A stretch of 64,000 nt of DNA. Origin: Caulobacterales bacterium. Its GTDB lineage: Bacteria > Pseudomonadota > Alphaproteobacteria > Caulobacterales > Caulobacteraceae. Shown piece by piece: positions 17,674 through 23,392 of this stretch. The stretch covers positions 1 through 64,000 of the forward strand of contig JAEKKJ010000012.1 of assembly GCA_019510435.1 (NCBI GenBank), in the 5' to 3' direction. Numbering within the stretch: the stretch's first letter is position 1; each line of letters starts with the position of its first letter. The notes under the pieces were generated by a model. It worked only from the letters and a program-made list of their open reading frames with translations, ran no database searches and was not told where the DNA came from. The position numbers and the translations under genes were made by a program.

Positions 17674-17832
17674 ATGAACGGAAGCAAGACTTACCTCGCC
17701 TGCGCCCTGGCCCTCGGCTACGCGGCCTTCGCCTACTTCACCGGCCACATCGACGCCGCGTCGGCCGGCCAGCTGGTGGAGACCGCGCTGATCGGCGCCG
17801 GCCTTCGCCACGGGATCTCGACCGGGGCGTAA
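17674..17832 (+). CDS. Small membrane protein of lysis module
   Basis: 52 residues from ATG 17674 behind GAAAGGA, with one or two short hydrophobic segments (TYLACALALGYAAFAYFTG; TALIGAGLRHG). The same frame is open further upstream to ATG 17497, inside the endolysin gene. That would give 111 residues with an Arg-rich N-terminus and an extra strongly hydrophobic helix (LALALVLAGLLVTLLLLL). I prefer 17674 for its ribosome site, but the longer form would be a plausible two-TM holin. It lies between endolysin and lipoprotein, so a lysis role is likely. Confidence 0.55.
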   Translation: MNGSKTYLACALALGYAAFAYFTGHIDAASAGQLVETALIGAGLRHGISTGA

Positions 17833-17889
17833 GCCGCGCCCGGCCTTCCACGCCGCCGCCCGCAAGGCGGCGGCTTCGGAGTTTCAGAC

Positions 17890-18207
17890 ATGAAGAACCT
17901 ACTCCTGGCCACGGCCTGTGCGGCTGCGGTCCTCGGCCTCTCGGCCTGCGCCGGCCTGCCGATCGGCGCGGGTGGCGGCGCCGGCGGCGACTGGGCCAGC
18001 GCGGCGATCGCCATCGCCAAGGACCCGGCCTGCAGCCATACCGACGTGCTGGACGTGATGCTCGGCCCGGTTCCGAGCGGCCACGTGCACCTTGAGCGCT
18101 CCGGCTGTAAGGCCGTCACGCCGGCGAAGGCCGACCCGGGCGCCCAGCCGTCCGCCCCGGCCCTTACGGTCGGCCAGGTCGTGGCCCCGCCGGCGCCGCC
18201 CACCTAG
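17890..18207 (+). CDS. Prophage lipoprotein (possible outer-membrane spanin-type)
   Basis: 105 residues with a lipoprotein signal: basic N-terminus, hydrophobic core, and lipobox LSAC with Cys20 as the lipidated residue. The mature protein is small with two further Cys (DPACSHTD; LERSGCKA) and ends in a proline-rich PPAPPT. A small proline-rich lipoprotein after endolysin and small membrane proteins fits an o-spanin position, although no matching i-spanin is evident. Its stop overlaps the next GTG start. Confidence 0.6.
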   Translation: MKNLLLATACAAAVLGLSACAGLPIGAGGGAGGDWASAAIAIAKDPACSHTDVLDVMLGPVPSGHVHLERSGCKAVTPAKADPGAQPSAPALTVGQVVAPPAPPT

Positions 18208-18608
18208 TGACGCGCCCAGAGGGCCTAGAGCCGCGCAAGGTCCACAACGGCGGCTACAGCACCGACGCCACAGACCCGCGCAAGGTCCGGGCCCTTGCGC
18301 GGCGTTTGATGCGCCCCCTCCGCGAGCGCGCCAGGATATGTGGCTACGCCCTCGCCGAGCACGGCAGCATGGAGCGGGACATCGACCTGGTGGCCATCCC
18401 GTGGCGTCAGGATGCCATGACGCCCGAACAGCTCGCGTCACACCTTCGCCTGGTGCTGGATAAGCTCTATCCCATCGGCCTCGAAGTGACGCCGGAGACT
18501 GCTGCCCACGGCAAGCCGCATGGCCGCAAGTGCTGGGCCTGGTGGATCAGGCGCTGGACCTACATCGACCTGTCGGTGATGCCCCCTATCCCGGAGACCT
18601 CCGAATGA
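18207..18608 (+). CDS. Nucleotidyltransferase-like phage protein
   Basis: 133 residues from GTG 18207, whose G is the last base of the upstream TAG. The segment YALAEHGSMERDIDLVAIPW looks like the GS...DxD core of nucleotidyltransferase-fold proteins. A helix (MTPEQLASHLRLVLDKL) and a final strand (RRWTYIDLSVMP) complete a compact alpha/beta domain. Similar small proteins occur in phages of alphaproteobacteria downstream of lysis genes. Whether it is catalytically active cannot be told. The next gene starts inside its stop region. Confidence 0.6.
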   Translation: MTRPEGLEPRKVHNGGYSTDATDPRKVRALARRLMRPLRERARICGYALAEHGSMERDIDLVAIPWRQDAMTPEQLASHLRLVLDKLYPIGLEVTPETAAHGKPHGRKCWAWWIRRWTYIDLSVMPPIPETSE

Positions 18609-18987
18609 GCGCCTTCACCAACCACCTCGGCCGCCGTTCCTCTCCTATGAGGTCGGGGCGGAGAACAGCGGCGAGAGCATCACGGTCCCGGGCCGTGAGT
18701 ACGACTTCCACACCGACCTGGGCTCGATCCCCAAGGCTGCCTGGTCGTTCGGCTTCCCGCCGGACGGGATCGGCGCCAAGGCCTATGTGATTCACGACTT
18801 CCTCTGCGACACGCTGGGCACCGGCATCTGGCGCGGCATCAAGTGGATCACCCGCTCTCGGGCCTACTCCAGCGCCGAGGCCGCCCACATCATGCACGAG
18901 GCGCTGCTGGTCTGCGGCGTCGATCCGACCCACGCGGCGCTGATCCACGAGGCGGTGAAGCTCGGCGGCCCGCAGTGGGAGGCCTGA
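18605..18987 (+). pseudogene. DUF1353 family phage protein, frameshifted
   Basis: ATG 18605 (MSAFTNHLG) overlaps the upstream stop. After about 18633 the reading must move back one base: in the other frame it continues FLSYEVGAENSGESITVPG, YDFHTDLGSIPKAAWSF, FPPDGIGAKAYVIHDFLCD to TGA 18985-18987. This is the DUF1353 pattern (a TDLaSIP motif, then PP-G and an HDxLx motif). One missing base in GGCCGCCG explains the break. Undamaged it would be about 127 residues. DUF1353 proteins are common near phage lysis genes; the role is unknown. Confidence 0.7.
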
Positions 18988-19014
18988 GCGCCTAGAGACA
19001 TCCAAGATCCTGCG

Positions 19015-19063
19015 AAGCGCCCCTGGCCCCCTCTTCGGAGGAAATGGGCCAGGGGCGCTTTTT
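19015..19063. terminator. Intrinsic terminator, likely bidirectional
   Basis: A 15-bp perfect stem AAGCGCCCCTGGCCC / GGGCCAGGGGCGCTT with a 16-base loop, followed by TTT. On the minus strand the AA at the base gives a short T run too. It lies between the + strand phage late genes and the convergent minus-strand small genes ending at 19069. Confidence 0.85.
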
Positions 19064-19068
19064 GCGTT

Positions 19069-19344
19069 TCAGCGCCGCGGCGGCTCGCCGGGGACGGGCT
19101 GCGCCTGGGGCGGCTGGTAGACCGACTGGCCGGGCGGCGGCAGGCCCAGGAAGTAGCGGTCCTGCGTCAGCTCGCACGCCGCGGCGCGCATGGCCTCGGT
19201 GACGGTCTCCAGCAGGCGATAGGCCGGCGTCGAGATGTGGAAGCGGCGCTTCAGGTCGACCAGGTAGTCGTACTGCGCACGCATGGGCTCCAGCGCCGCG
19301 CGCGGATCGGCCAGGCCCGGATAGGTCATCTTGTGTCGCGCCAT
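19069..19344 (-). CDS. Small conserved-looking prophage protein
   Basis: 91 residues. It is helical (PRAALEPMRAQYDYLVDLKRRFHIS, YRLLETVTEAMRAAACEL) with a C-terminal Pro/Gln-rich tail (GQSVYQPPQAQPVPGEPPRR). It is the promoter-distal gene of a short minus-strand group (19785 to 19069) that opposes the late operon and ends at the shared terminator. No domain is recognised. Placement beside a Cro/CI-type gene suggests an early or lysogeny accessory gene. Confidence 0.5.
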   Translation of the reverse strand: MARHKMTYPGLADPRAALEPMRAQYDYLVDLKRRFHISTPAYRLLETVTEAMRAAACELTQDRYFLGLPPPGQSVYQPPQAQPVPGEPPRR

Positions 19345-19347
19345 GCG

Positions 19348-19431
19348 TCAGGCCTCGCGCGGATCGTTGGGGAAGGGTGGCCGGCCGCCGGCGTGTGGGG
19401 GGATGTTCTCGTTGGCGGCCGCGCGTTCCAT
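19348..19431 (-). CDS. Possible 27-residue peptide
   Basis: A short frame (MERAAANENIPPHAGGRPPF...) lies between the two larger minus-strand genes and stops three bases before the next ATG (19344). Position and phase are suggestive, but there is no strong ribosome site and it is very short. Confidence 0.25.
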   Translation of the reverse strand: MERAAANENIPPHAGGRPPFPNDPREA

Positions 19432-19443
19432 GGCGCGATTAAA

Positions 19444-19460
19444 GGCGAGCGCCGCTCGCA
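19444..19460. repeat. Copy 5 of 17-bp prophage palindrome
   Basis: GGCGAGCGCCGCTCGCA (first base differs from the other copies) lies between the minus-strand genes ending at 19480 and starting at 19431. Confidence 0.6.
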
Positions 19461-19479
19461 CGCAAGTCAAATGTTCTCG

Positions 19480-19785
19480 TCATGTTCCGCCGCCTCGAGC
19501 CAGCAGGTCCAGCAACATCGAGGCGATCACCCGCTCGCTGGACGTGACGCCCAGCCCGAAATCCGAGCGGCTGGCGCAGCACCAGGCCACCGCCTCGGCC
19601 TTGACCTTCAGCCCTTCGATCGTCGTCGCCGGCGTCTCCACCAGCGCCGCCACCAGCTGCTCGGCTGTGGCGTAGTAGGCCCGCGCTTGGCCTGGATCGT
19701 CCAGGTCCACCGCGGCCAGGGCCAGCAGGCCCACTGCTACCCCGAGCGCGCGAAGACGCACGGGCTCGGCCGTCAAACTGATCAT
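19480..19785 (-). CDS. Conserved hypothetical prophage/alphaproteobacterial protein
   Basis: 101 residues. It has a hydrophobic N-terminal helix (RALGVAVGLLALAAVDLDD) and a C-terminal helical domain with KVKAEAVAWCCASRSDFGLGV and TSSERVIASMLLDLL, motifs I associate with small hypothetical proteins in alphaproteobacteria. It is first of the minus-strand group and divergent from the XRE gene at 19912, with a palindrome between them. Function unknown. Confidence 0.55.
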   Translation of the reverse strand: MISLTAEPVRLRALGVAVGLLALAAVDLDDPGQARAYYATAEQLVAALVETPATTIEGLKVKAEAVAWCCASRSDFGLGVTSSERVIASMLLDLLARGGGT

Positions 19786-19843
19786 TCACCAGGTCCCCCC
19801 TAAGGACCACGCGGAAGGTGGCGGCCCGCGCGACGCCGCTGCC

Positions 19844-19860
19844 AAACCCGTTTCGGGTTT
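19844..19860. promoter_or_regulatory. Palindrome between divergent genes, candidate XRE operator
   Basis: AAACCCG-TTT-CGGGTTT lies between the minus-strand gene starting at 19785 and the + strand regulator starting at 19912. This is the expected place for a repressor operator; binding is inferred. Confidence 0.4.
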
Positions 19861-19911
19861 TCGCAATTGTGAGTCCTAGGACATCCGCCGCACCGGGGAA
19901 CTGCGGCAAAG

Positions 19912-20169
19912 ATGCCCTCCAACCTTTCGGACTACTCATATCGGGCATTTGTCGGCCACCTGACGCAGCTGCGCCGCGCCGCCGGCGTCAGCCAGGCCGA
20001 GCTGGGCGCCCGCCTCGGCAAGCCGCAATCCTGGGTCCACAAGATCGAGCGCCACCAGCGCCGCGCCGATCCGGCCGAGTTCTGGAAGTGGTGCGCGGCC
20101 CTGGGCCTCGACGCCCCGGCCGAGTTCGGTCGCGTCGTGGCCCAGCTTGAGGCCCCGCCAAAGGCCTGA
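19912..20169 (+). CDS. XRE family transcriptional regulator (Cro/CI type)
   Basis: 85 residues, nearly all one helix-turn-helix domain: FVGHLTQLRRAAGVSQAELG (helices 1-2), then ARLGKPQSWVHKIERHQRR (recognition helix with the typical Q-S-W-V-H-K-I-E), then helices 4-5 with PAEFWKWCAALGLD. It is the last gene before the attachment site and is divergent from the minus-strand group, so it may control lysogeny or the early genes. No dimerisation or peptidase domain is attached, unlike CI/LexA-type repressors. Confidence 0.8.
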   Translation: MPSNLSDYSYRAFVGHLTQLRRAAGVSQAELGARLGKPQSWVHKIERHQRRADPAEFWKWCAALGLDAPAEFGRVVAQLEAPPKA

Positions 20170-20238
20170 TAGGAGGCCTTCCGCGGTTTACGCCGCTCGG
20201 CTAAGTCATTGATCTTGTGTGGCGGAAAAAGCGCGCAG

Positions 20239-20261
20239 TTTACAGGTCAGCCCCCTGTAAA
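20239..20261. repeat. Hairpin next to attachment site
   Basis: A perfect 8-bp inverted repeat TTTACAGG-TCAGCCC-CCTGTAAA, with no T run, ends 13 bases before the tRNA-like fragment. It may be an integrase/excisionase arm site or the end of the phage sequence. Confidence 0.45.
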
Positions 20262-20273
20262 GGCTCGCAAAGT

Positions 20274-20323
20274 ACGGGATTTTGGTACCGTCATTCTAGG
20301 TTCGAGTCCTAGTTCCCCAGCCA
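20274..20323 (+). other. tRNA-Gln 3' fragment = prophage attachment site (att)
   Basis: From the anticodon loop onward the sequence reads as tRNA-Gln(UUG): a GATTTTGG loop region, CCGTC, a variable loop, the T arm CTAGG-TTCGAGT-CCTAG, then TTCCCCAG-CCA. The matching 5' acceptor strand (TGGGGAA) and a proper D arm are absent upstream, and the anticodon stem carries an extra base. It is therefore a displaced 3' end, not a working tRNA. Tyrosine-integrase phages leave exactly this at the end distal to the rebuilt tRNA. The intact tRNA-Gln should lie left of the window on the + strand. Confidence 0.75.
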
Positions 20324-20434
20324 GGACAGCCGGTTTCGGCGCCCCTGCCCAGGGCGCGGCCAGGCCCTTAGCGGCGCCGCTGCAAGATCTTCGGGCTCCG
20401 CGCAACCCCACATTGCTGCGACAGGCCGTCACCC

Positions 20435-20461
20435 GGGAATCTCCGTAGGTAGTCGTCCCGA
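20435..20461. promoter_or_regulatory. FixJ-like box A upstream of response-regulator operon
   Basis: GGGAATCTCCGTAGGTAGTC... matches 23 of 27 positions of the box at 21765. The TAGGTAGT core resembles the FixJ site TAAGTAGTTTCCC of fixK promoters (from memory). It lies 110 bases upstream of ATG 20572. The stretch 20324-20434 shows no gene or other signal. Confidence 0.5.
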
Positions 20462-20513
20462 ATTTCCACCACCCGAATCACCGTGGTTTTGTGTCGTTAA
20501 CCATAGTGAAGAA

Positions 20514-20551
20514 CGGGTGGACGCCCGGGGTTGGGAGACCCCGTCCACCCG
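20514..20551 (+). other. 5' leader hairpin
   Basis: A 10-bp inverted repeat CGGGTGGACG / CGTCCACCCG encloses a smaller GGGT/ACCC stem. It ends 20 bases before ATG 20572 and has no T tract, so it is more likely an mRNA leader structure than a terminator. Confidence 0.5.
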
Positions 20552-20571
20552 CGGTCCTGGGGGACGAGGGA

Positions 20572-20973
20572 ATGGGTGGCAAGGTGTTGATCATCGACGA
20601 CGACCCGGCGCTGCTGCGTCTGATGTCGATGGCGTTCAAGGCCGAGGGCTTTTCGACGGTCGAGGCCGACAACGGCCGCAAGGGCATCCGCATGGCCGGC
20701 GCCCACCGCCCCGACCTCGTGGTCACCGACATCGTCATGCCCGACATCGAGGGCATCGGCGCCATCCGCGCCATCAAGAGCGGCGCGCGGCCCCCGAAGG
20801 TGATCGCCATCTCCGGCGGCGGCCGCAGCCGCGGCGCCGACTACCTCAGCTGGGCCAAGCACCTGGGCGCCGACGAGGTGCTCGCCAAACCATTCCGGAT
20901 GTCCGAGCTCATGAAGATCTCGAAGTCCGTCGTTTCCAGAACATCCCATTCAAACAGCAAACTCGAGGGTTAG
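20572..20973 (+). CDS. Single-domain response regulator
   Basis: 133 residues from ATG 20572, placed six bases after GACGAGGG. A GTG at 20491 would force translation through the leader hairpin and is less likely. It is a CheY-type receiver: acidic DDD at 9-11, phosphoacceptor Asp53 in VVTDIVMPD, an ISGGG turn, and Lys in VLAKPF. There is no output domain, so it may be a phosphate shuttle or a direct protein-binding regulator. Three bases separate it from the CtrA paralogue, which implies one operon. Confidence 0.85.
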   Translation: MGGKVLIIDDDPALLRLMSMAFKAEGFSTVEADNGRKGIRMAGAHRPDLVVTDIVMPDIEGIGAIRAIKSGARPPKVIAISGGGRSRGADYLSWAKHLGADEVLAKPFRMSELMKISKSVVSRTSHSNSKLEG

Positions 20974-20976
20974 GTC

Positions 20977-21672
20977 ATGCATATCCTGCTGGTGGAAGAC
21001 AACGCGGCCACGGCCAAGAGCGTCGAATTGATCCTGGCCGCGGGCGGCCACAACGTGACCACGACGGCCTCCGGCGAGGAGGGCGTGGAGCTGGTGGAGC
21101 TCTATACCTATGACGCGGTGCTGATGGACCTCGACCTGGAGGACATGAGCGGCCTGGAAGCCCTGCGCGCCCTGCGGGCCAAGAAGCTGCAGACGCCGGT
21201 GATTATCCTGACCGGCTCGGCCGACGTGGAGACCAAGGTCAATGCGCTGACCGCCGGCGCCGACGACTATGTGACCAAGCCCTTCCACAAGGCCGAGCTC
21301 TGCGCGCGGATCTCCGCGGTGGTTCGTCGCGCCTGCGGCAATGCGGAATCGGTGATCCGCATCGGCAAGATCGCGCTGAACCTCAACACCCGCTCGGTGG
21401 AGGTGTGCGGCGAGGCGATCCACCTGACGCCCAGCGAGTACAAGATGCTGGAGCTGCTCTCCCTGCGGAAGAACACGGTCCTCACCAAGGAGGCGTGCCT
21501 CAACCACCTCTACAACGGCCTCTCCGAGCCGGAGATCAAGATCATCGACGTCTTCATCTGCAAGCTGCGCAAGAAGATCGCGGCGGCGTCCGGCGGCGAC
21601 GCCCAGATCGAGACCGTGTGGGGCGGTGGCTACATGCTGCGCGACCCGAAGGAGACCCGCCTGGCCGCCTGA
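20977..21672 (+). CDS. CtrA paralogue, OmpR-type response regulator
   Basis: 231 residues, collinear end to end with Caulobacter CtrA: acidic ED at 7-8, phosphoacceptor Asp51, [15 protein letters not shown], and a winged helix with [51 protein letters not shown] and [13 protein letters not shown]. It differs from the almost invariant true CtrA at many positions ([27 protein letters not shown] for GRGY), so I read it as a paralogue. The recognition helix stays CtrA-like, so it may bind TTAA-type sites. It is in an operon with the single-domain regulator and is followed by a terminator. Confidence 0.85.
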   Translation: MHILLVEDNAATAKSVELILAAGGHNVTTTASGEEGVELVELYTYDAVLMDLDLEDMSGLEALRALRAKKLQTPVIILTGSADVETKVNALTAGADDYVTKPFHKAELCARISAVVRRACGNAESVIRIGKIALNLNTRSVEVCGEAIHLTPSEYKMLELLSLRKNTVLTKEACLNHLYNGLSEPEIKIIDVFICKLRKKIAAASGGDAQIETVWGGGYMLRDPKETRLAA

Positions 21673-21697
21673 TCCGGCGCCCGGTCAGCGTGTGCAG

Positions 21698-21722
21698 CGG
21701 CCGCCCTATGGGCGGCCGTTTT
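21698..21722 (+). terminator. Intrinsic terminator after CtrA-paralogue operon
   Basis: A 9-bp GC stem CGGCCGCCC-TAT-GGGCGGCCG followed by TTTT, 26 bases after the stop codon. Confidence 0.85.
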
Positions 21723-21764
21723 GCGTTGCGGATCAGCAGGATGGATGCGGCAAGGCGCCGCTCT

Positions 21765-21791
21765 GGGATTCTACGTAGGTAGTTGTCGCGA
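21765..21791. promoter_or_regulatory. FixJ-like box B upstream of kinase gene
   Basis: GGGATTCTACGTAGGTAGTT... is the second copy of the 27-nt motif (23/27 identical to 20435-20461), 74 bases upstream of ATG 21866 and downstream of the terminator. That placement suggests a promoter for the kinase. Confidence 0.5.
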
Positions 21792-21865
21792 GGTGATTCC
21801 TACCTGCGCGTGTGGTTGAGATTGCCTTAGCCACATTCTGGTCACAGCTGAGGCGACGCCACGAC

Positions 21866-22615
21866 ATGCCCTTCGACGGTTTCCTGGACGACGCGATGCG
21901 GACCCAAGATGCGCCGGCCGGTCACGCCGATGCGCGCGGTCATGCGGACGCCCTGGTCCACGACCTCAACAACCTGCTCGCGGTGATCCTGAACGCCAAC
22001 GAGGCCCTGGCCGCCACCTTGCCGGAAGGCTCCCTGGGCCGCGAGCTGGCCGGCCTCAGCCAGGACGCCGCCGCCAAGGCTGGCGCACTGCTGCAGCGCC
22101 TCCTGGACGCCACGCCCGCCCACGCTGCGGCGGAGCCTGCCGACTGCGGCGCGGCCGTGGCCGAGACCGCGCGCCTGGTTCGCGCCCGGCTGCCCGCCGC
22201 CGTCGCCATCGAGGTTCGCGGCGCGGACCTGGCGCTGCAGAGCGCGGTGGACGCCGTGGAGCTGGACTCCGCCCTGCTGAACCTCTGCATCAACGCCGGC
22301 CACGCCATGCCCGACGGCGGCGCCCTGACCCTGTCGCTGGCCGAGGCGGACCTGCGGCCGCCGGCGCTCAACGACCTGGGCCTGGCCGCCGGGCGCTATG
22401 CGGTGATTGCGGTGGCCGACACCGGGGTGGGCATGTCGCCGCAGGTGCTGGCCCGCGCCACCGAGGCCCGCTTCACCACCCGCGCCGGACGCGGCGGAAA
22501 CGGTCTCGGCCTGGCCAGCGCCAAGGCCTTCGCTGAAGCCGCGGGCGGGCGCCTGCTGCTCAAGTCCCAGCAAGGCTGCGGCACCACTGCGACCCTGTTC
22601 CTGCCGCTGGCGTAA
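21866..22615 (+). CDS. CckA/NtrB-like histidine kinase, minimal form
   Basis: 249 residues from ATG 21866 (GTG 21812 is a weaker alternative). The H-box LVHDLNNLLAVILNANEAL with His32 is of the HDxNNLL class shared by CckA and NtrB-like kinases. The ATPase domain has N box LDSALLNLCINAGHAM, G1 VADTGVGMS and G2 GGNGLGLASAKAFAE. There is no membrane segment, PAS or receiver, so it is a soluble kinase core or phosphotransferase. Its place beside a CtrA paralogue and a single-domain regulator suggests a small CckA-CtrA-like phosphorelay. Confidence 0.8.
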   Translation: MPFDGFLDDAMRTQDAPAGHADARGHADALVHDLNNLLAVILNANEALAATLPEGSLGRELAGLSQDAAAKAGALLQRLLDATPAHAAAEPADCGAAVAETARLVRARLPAAVAIEVRGADLALQSAVDAVELDSALLNLCINAGHAMPDGGALTLSLAEADLRPPALNDLGLAAGRYAVIAVADTGVGMSPQVLARATEARFTTRAGRGGNGLGLASAKAFAEAAGGRLLLKSQQGCGTTATLFLPLA

Positions 22616-22702
22616 GGGTCGCTGGCGACGCGCCGGGGGAGGGCCGCGGGGATGGGCGGAACTTGCTTCCGCCGGTGAACGAGGAGCGCTCTGCGTCCCG
22701 TG

Positions 22703-23344
22703 TTAGCCGCCCGCGAGCTCGCGGAGCATGGCTTCGAGTTGGTCGCGAGCTTGTTCCTCGACGAAGCCGAGCAACAGCGCTGCAGCCGCCGCCTTGGCCC
22801 GCGCGGCCAGGTCCTGATCGACGATCTCACCCGCCGTCCAGAAGGACAGTGCGCCGCGGAAGGTGAGCGCCAGCTGGTCGGGCAGAGTGATCCGCGCGAG
22901 GGCCGTCATCCTCGGCGCCAGCCCTTCGCCATCACCCAGCGCCTCGGCCCACAGCGCTCGCGAAAGCGCCCACACGCCGCCAGATTCGCCGCTCGGGGCG
23001 CCTAGCGCGGCCATCACCGCTCGGTTGACCGCCGGGCTGTCCAGCATCACCGCTGCGGCGATGCCGACGGCCGCGAGAACTCGCGCCGCGGCGTCGCCAG
23101 GCGGGGTGTCGCTGGCGAACCGCGCATGCATCGTCTCGATCCGCTGCGCAGATAGAGCATGCAGGATCGCGCCCTTGGCGCCGAACAGGTTGAACGGGGT
23201 CGCGAAGCTGACGCCCGCCTCCGCGGCCAACTCGCGCATGGAGAACTCCGCCCGCCCCCGGCCGAGCAGACGTTCGGCGGCCTGGAGCACGCGCTCGCGG
23301 GTGGTCGGGCCAGGAGATGGCGGATCGATCTTGGCGGAGGGCAT
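22703..23344 (-). CDS. TetR family transcriptional regulator
   Basis: 213 residues. The N-terminal TetR domain is RERVLQAAERLLGRGRAEFSMRELA, then AGVSFATPFNLFGAKGAIL (recognition helix). The C-terminal ligand domain is all-helical. It is divergent from the SDR gene, and the 48-base gap contains the perfect palindrome TTATATCATGATATAA, so it most likely represses the SDR gene and itself. The inducer is unknown. Confidence 0.85.
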   Translation of the reverse strand: MPSAKIDPPSPGPTTRERVLQAAERLLGRGRAEFSMRELAAEAGVSFATPFNLFGAKGAILHALSAQRIETMHARFASDTPPGDAAARVLAAVGIAAAVMLDSPAVNRAVMAALGAPSGESGGVWALSRALWAEALGDGEGLAPRMTALARITLPDQLALTFRGALSFWTAGEIVDQDLAARAKAAAAALLLGFVEEQARDQLEAMLRELAGG

Positions 23345-23351
23345 CGAGAGA

Positions 23352-23367
23352 TTATATCATGATATAA
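23352..23367. promoter_or_regulatory. Probable TetR operator
   Basis: A perfect 16-bp palindrome, TTATATCATGATATAA, in an otherwise GC-rich sequence, centred between the divergent TetR and SDR genes. Confidence 0.75.
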
Positions 23368-23392
23368 CGTGCAGGCCTTCCTAGGAGCTATC

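Larger units (their letters stand above)
1..20323. mobile_element. Prophage, right-hand part (siphovirus-type), left end outside window
   Basis: A continuous co-oriented run of phage structural genes (connector, head closure, tail terminator, tail tube, chaperone, tape measure, fibres), then lysis genes and small accessory genes, ends at a tRNA-Gln 3' fragment near 20323. Terminase, portal, capsid and integrase are not present and should lie to the left. The head-to-tail gene order matches lambdoid/HK97-like siphoviruses. It is not a standard gene transfer agent cluster: no DUF2460/DUF2163/megatron tail-tip genes are seen, and a lysis cassette is present. Two genes have one-base frameshifts, so the element may be decaying, or the assembly may contain indels. 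Confidence 0.88.

Noticed and set aside
17833..17889. GCCGCCGCC-CGCAA-GGCGGCGGC hairpin as a terminator
   Set aside because: No T run follows, and the next gene appears to continue the module.
1..20323. Identification of the phage region as a gene transfer agent
   Set aside because: Some proteins resemble GTA components (chaperone, connector, terminator), but the GTA tail-tip genes are missing, and endolysin, lipoprotein, regulator and an att site are present.
20249..20323. A complete tRNA-Gln gene
   Set aside because: No 5' acceptor strand complementary to TTCCCCA, a poor D arm and an extra base in the anticodon stem.
20324..20434. Possible small RNA downstream of the att site
   Set aside because: No promoter-terminator pair or stable isolated structure could be seen.
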